Assembly: GCF_001411555.2 (NCBI RefSeq)
Contig: NC_049911.1
Span: forward strand, 2,170,001-2,234,000
Source of the DNA: Juglans regia
Lineage: Eukaryota > Streptophyta > Magnoliopsida > Fagales > Juglandaceae
Direction of reading: 5' to 3'
DNA: 64,000 nt
The translations under genes were made by a program, and so were the position numbers. Under the pieces are notes generated by a model. The model did not search any database and was not told the DNA's origin. It was given only the letters and a program-made list of their open reading frames with translations. This document shows positions 59,744 through 64,000 of the stretch, in pieces; the stretch's first letter is position 1, and each line of letters starts with the position of its first letter.

Positions 59744-62742
59744 TGGGATATCTTTTTGAAGTGAGATTGCAACCCTCTCTCATTTGTTCGAAGGTTCTAA
59801 CTCGTTTGTAATAATACCCTTAATTTAGGCTCTTTACTTGCTAGGTCGATCCAGAACTCTCAAGTGGTGGGGATCAAACCCTTGGGCCTTACAGGCTCTC
59901 GATCTGCTTGCTAAAGCCAATCGAATAAAACCATTGATATTTATGACATAATGATCGATCCAAAATTTTAAAAAATCATTATTGATCTTGATGGTACGTA
60001 CCCTTGATGTAGCTCAATGAAACTAGCTAGTAACATATAATATAACCTCAACATCATTATTCAACCAATATTTATAATAGACGTAAGTCAACATACAAAT
60101 GATTTTAACATACTCATAAGTTGAAGCTTGATTAAGCTGCCAGACTACATTGTCATATCCAAGTAATTTCCGAGCTAAGAACTCAGTCATGATAATAGAT
60201 AGGCTGCAAGCTGTTTAATTGATCGATGCTGGCTGACAAGGGAAGAAAAGATTAATATTATTTTTGAATTCTTCGTCATCTAATTTGCAATCAATTATCA
60301 TATTCGGAAGTGGGATGTTATAATCACCAATCCTCCCACCTAATCATCGATTATACGTACCTTTTCTCTGATTAAGTAGTCTTCTTCTTGTCCAGTTTAT
60401 CACATCATGAGTAGCGATGGTATATATATTAATGTTCAAGCGTACAATTAAAAATGTTCAGCTTGAAATTGCAATTATCATGAATTAAGGAAGTAACTGC
60501 ATGCGCGCATGGTGGTGATTATGGAATTAAGCTTTAATTGCACGCATCAGTTTCATACTAATTGTTTACAACCTAGTCATGTTTTTACCAGCTTAATTGG
60601 TCTATATTTATATTTTAGCTAGATAAGTTCCTGAACCATTTAGGGTTTATAGATGAACGATCATTAGGGTCTTAATCGAAATATTTGATGATTTAGAAGA
60701 TCAATGAAGCCTTTTTAATTTCGTAGGGTATCATGGTATATACATATATATATAGATCGAAAGCGCTCGTTAGCCTACCTTATAGATCACCATATCCATC
60801 CATCTAGTAAACATTGACTGATCTAAGACTTATATCCATGCAACTGATCTATATATCACAGGTGATTTAATAGCAAATATAAGATATCACAATCCTCTCA
60901 CTCAAATCTCTGATATTGTTCTAGCTTGCATGTGCAGATATATTAATAGGTTAGCTCCGATGCTAGGCTATTTGTTATGACCCTAGCTAGGAATTAATAC
61001 ATGCATGACTAGTCACATCGATCACATTCTATATCAAAAAATCATTTATATAAGTCAGATTCACCAAGCTGTAAACAACTATATATTTCATGTTATTAGG
61101 GTACCTAGCTAGCTAGCTAATTCTTGCAATTTGCAACAAACTTATTTTTCTTACAAATGGCTGCACTCATATATATGACAACCCATGAGCCATTTGCCCC
61201 CCTAGCTCCCTGGAAAATGAGTGCAATATATAATTGTGATGCAACAGTATCGATTTATCATAGTTTAATGAGATTCACTGTTGCCAAAGTGCCATGTTTG
61301 CACTCGATAATTAGCTAGCCATCTGTGTGAGCAGGTTATGAAGTTCGATACCGCAAATCCATGGTCGGAGTCCATGGAAGCAACGCTTATCCGAAATATA
61401 TCATTCAATCAAGGAAATCGTTGAATAGTACTACTGCCTGCTTATTGTAGCTTGTCCCAATATCTTTGAGGTTTTCGAAATTATTCTATCAAGAAAACCA
61501 TCAGATTGTACTGCATGCATTGGTATATATAATTAGTCCTAAATTTTGAACTTTTCAAAATTGTCCTAGTTGAACAAACCATGAAACAATCCTAGCTAGC
61601 TGCTTTGGTTTAAATGGCGGGACATGACTAGCAACACCATAAAACAAGACTGACTCAATTTGTGCATATATATAAATATATATAGTTGGTCCAAAAGTAC
61701 TATATATTGAGGTTTCTGAAGTACTTATTCTATCAAGATAAGCATCATCACATGATGCTGCATGCAGTACTACTGATATAGTTGGTTTCGAGGTAATTTT
61801 CAGCTTTTGTATAACATATATATATAGCATCATATATATATGCGCTCTCCCTTTAATCTTTCATGCTCATTTTTGAGACAATTTCTCTCTATATTGGGAA
61901 ACATATAAAGTAGTGGGAGGTCCTTGATCCATACCTTTCGTACCAAACATAATTAGTGGAAGTTTTCAAACCTATTGAATTAAGCGCGTCTTTGAGTTAG
62001 TCTTTTGAAAATGAGAGGGAAAAGAATATATATAGCAGATCATGATAGTTGAGAAGTGGTCCCAAGAGCATGTTGTACACAGAAATCCTAGCTAGGCTGC
62101 TGCATGCATGTCGAAACCCTAACTCTTACAAAATTTAAATCTTATTAGTAGCACTTTACAGCCAACTTTTTATGGGAAAATTACCCTAATCCATTTGCTG
62201 AGAGTAAAATATATATAAGCATGCCAGAGAACTTGTATATATCATGTTCACGACAAATCATGTTATGTAAAGCCACGTGATGATTGTGGTCCCTGCTTCT
62301 AGGGTTACCAAAATCCGAAACCTAGTATATATATATATATATAGTCAATGATCTTTAGCTACATGATATTATATATATATATTTGCTGTAAACATTTGTA
62401 AGGATCAATTAAAGTTTACTTCGAGGTTAGTTAAAGATGGATCATGCTGATCATCAGAATTACTAATATTATTGTGATCTTAGATGTTTGAATATCAGCT
62501 GAAAACTTTCACTTTTCATGATTCTCTTTTCCCTTCTGAAATTGGTCTTGAAGAATGCTCACACACACACAGACACATATAATATTTATGGGAATGAAGA
62601 AGTAATTGCACGTACGTACATACAGAGAGTTTAGTTTTGGTTCTTGACCTCTTTTGTGATCAACTGCGCAGATCAGCGCTTGGATTAATTGGCATTATAA
62701 TCTTCATTAATGAAGATTTGAGTATTGGTTTCGATGTTCGGG

Positions 62743-62779
<37 letters not shown>

Positions 62780-64000
62780 TACAAAATATATAGAATGACA
62801 AGAATAGGGAGAGCGGCCAATTGTACATGATGAGTACTACTATTACACTCATGATCTGCATGCTGATGTTTAATTCAATGCAGATATTAATTGTATGTCA
62901 GTGATTATAATTATTATTATTATATATATGGTTATTAATTTCACGGACACAGCCTAATTAAATTTCTTGATCTTTGTCGATAATTGATCTGCAGGAATAT
63001 TATTGATCAAAGTTACGTACGGAAATTAGAAGTTAAAAATCATGTATAATCGACCTGCAGTACTAGTAATGTATATAAGTACGTAATATGATTTAAAAAT
63101 TTCAAGTACTCTTATATATACATGAGCGCCTGCAGCTTGGTGCCAAATTATATATGTTCGTCGTAATATCTCATTTACCTGCATACTGTTCTTCATGATA
63201 ATTTAATGATCGGCCTTAAGTGCTCTAAATGAAAAATTTTCGAGAATTAGTTCCCCATCAAATAATGTAATTAAGATTCCTCTTTAATTTTATGCTATGC
63301 TATGCTATCATGAACTTAACTAATAATTAAGCCAACTTTTTTGTCTCATCAAGTACTCAGAAGCTGGTGTAGTACTGATCCTTTAGAAATTGTCTTCATT
63401 AATTTACTGCATGCCCTGTAAACTATATATGCTAGCTCGAGCACATATGCATTCAATGACCGAACACATGAACAACAACAACAACAACAAAAAGTGTATA
63501 TATATGTGCGCGCGCGCGCGCGCATTCAAAATCAAGAACTGGTTAGAACTATATATAATATATATGCGGTCAGAAAATTAGGATGATGATCTGCATCTCA
63601 TGCATGTATACTCCGCAATGAGCAAGCTAGCAGAACTATATATATATAGATATTGATGATGACCAGCTTCTACAGATGTTCTAATTAAATTACCATGATC
63701 TTAACATTAAGATCTGCCATATATGAACTGAAAATTAAAGTCCAAGAAAAACTACATATATTATTGTTGACCACGGCCTTCTACGGAAGTTCGATCCCCT
63801 CCTTTACCAAAACAAAAAAGGAACGAAATATGGAAGAGGAAACATTTAAGTGGCAGCAGAAACATTGATGCAAATTTACCTCAGACTACGTACCCAAGTA
63901 TAACTATATTATATGAAGTATGTATTGAAGAAAGATACAAATGATCTTTCACATTTTGGCTTCAACCTCTCATGCCTCCATTACTGATATATCATAATAT
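59744..64000. other. Copy B intergenic tract up to the window edge
   Basis: Counterpart of 11910-16376; no gene supported. It has the same local duplication, TA runs, and compound microsatellite (63470-63523). The last bases match the DNA about 35 bp before the NF-YB stop codon in copy A, so an NF-YB copy on the minus strand should start to appear immediately after 64000. Confidence 0.6.

Larger units (their letters stand above)
48405..64000 (+). repeat. Segmental duplication, copy B (direct repeat of 5036-16376)
   Basis: Same order and orientation as copy A: cyclin H, unknown gene, TRIM, inverted-repeat element, long intergenic tract. The copy is cut by the window edge at the base matching 16376. 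Copy-specific changes are a PIF-type insertion (49094-50228), retention of cyclin H exons 7-13, a hairpin MITE (54621-54785), and absence of the solo LTR. Confidence 0.93.

Noticed and set aside
1..64000. Search for a bacterial-type system: operons, CRISPR arrays, phage or toxin-antitoxin genes
   Set aside because: Introns, MITEs, LINEs and plant gene families throughout; no short regularly spaced repeats with unique spacers.

Overview
This window looks like nuclear DNA of a woody eudicot, most likely in the order Fagales and probably the walnut/hickory family (Juglandaceae). The evidence is AT-rich sequence, spliced genes with plant introns, LTR, LINE, TRIM and MITE elements, a plastid-derived rRNA fragment, and a repeated MITE with GAGATGAGATGAG ends that I associate with Juglandaceae. 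The species assignment is inference; no search was run. There is one 100-N assembly gap (30649-30748).

The dominant structure is a direct segmental duplication. About 11.3 kb at 5036-16376 (copy A) reappears at 48405-64000 (copy B, running off the window edge). Each copy holds a cyclin H pseudogene, a conserved gene of unknown function with a possible plastid-targeting N-terminus, a TRIM retroelement, a long intergenic tract, and (in A; expected just past the edge for B) the 3' flank of an NF-YB gene. Lineage-specific events separate the copies: a solo LTR with clean target duplication in A, a PIF/Harbinger-type element in B, and different breaks in each cyclin H copy.

Layout: 1-5035, satellites, a gypsy integrase remnant and MITEs; 5036-9731, cyclin H pseudogene A and unknown gene A; 9732-16400, intergenic; 16411-16875 (-), NF-YB4-like histone-fold transcription factor; 21396-22808 (-), membrane-anchored methyltransferase-like protein; 27800-30393 (+), first exons of a SANT-domain protein cut off at the gap; 31205-34062 (-), a pile of LINE 3' ends; 34119-34500, a decayed LRR fragment; 34720-35149 (-), the first two exons of an SNF4/KIN-beta-gamma (SnRK1) subunit; 41517-42533 (-), a ZED1-related pseudokinase; 44333-46560, a copia/LINE mosaic; 46938-47285, an old plastid 23S rRNA insertion; 48567-53749, cyclin H pseudogene B; 55095-57576, unknown gene B; then copy B intergenic DNA to the end.

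The NF-YB4-like, SANT and SNF4 genes correspond, from memory, to the neighbours At1g09020 (SNF4), At1g09030 (NF-YB4) and At1g09040/09050 (SANT) in Arabidopsis, so this is a fractionated piece of that ancestral block. Genes that look intact by eye are the NF-YB, the methyltransferase and the pseudokinase; the unknown gene is plausible in both copies but its internal exons could not be assembled. I see no bacterial-style operon, CRISPR array or defence cassette; the novelty lies in genome structure.
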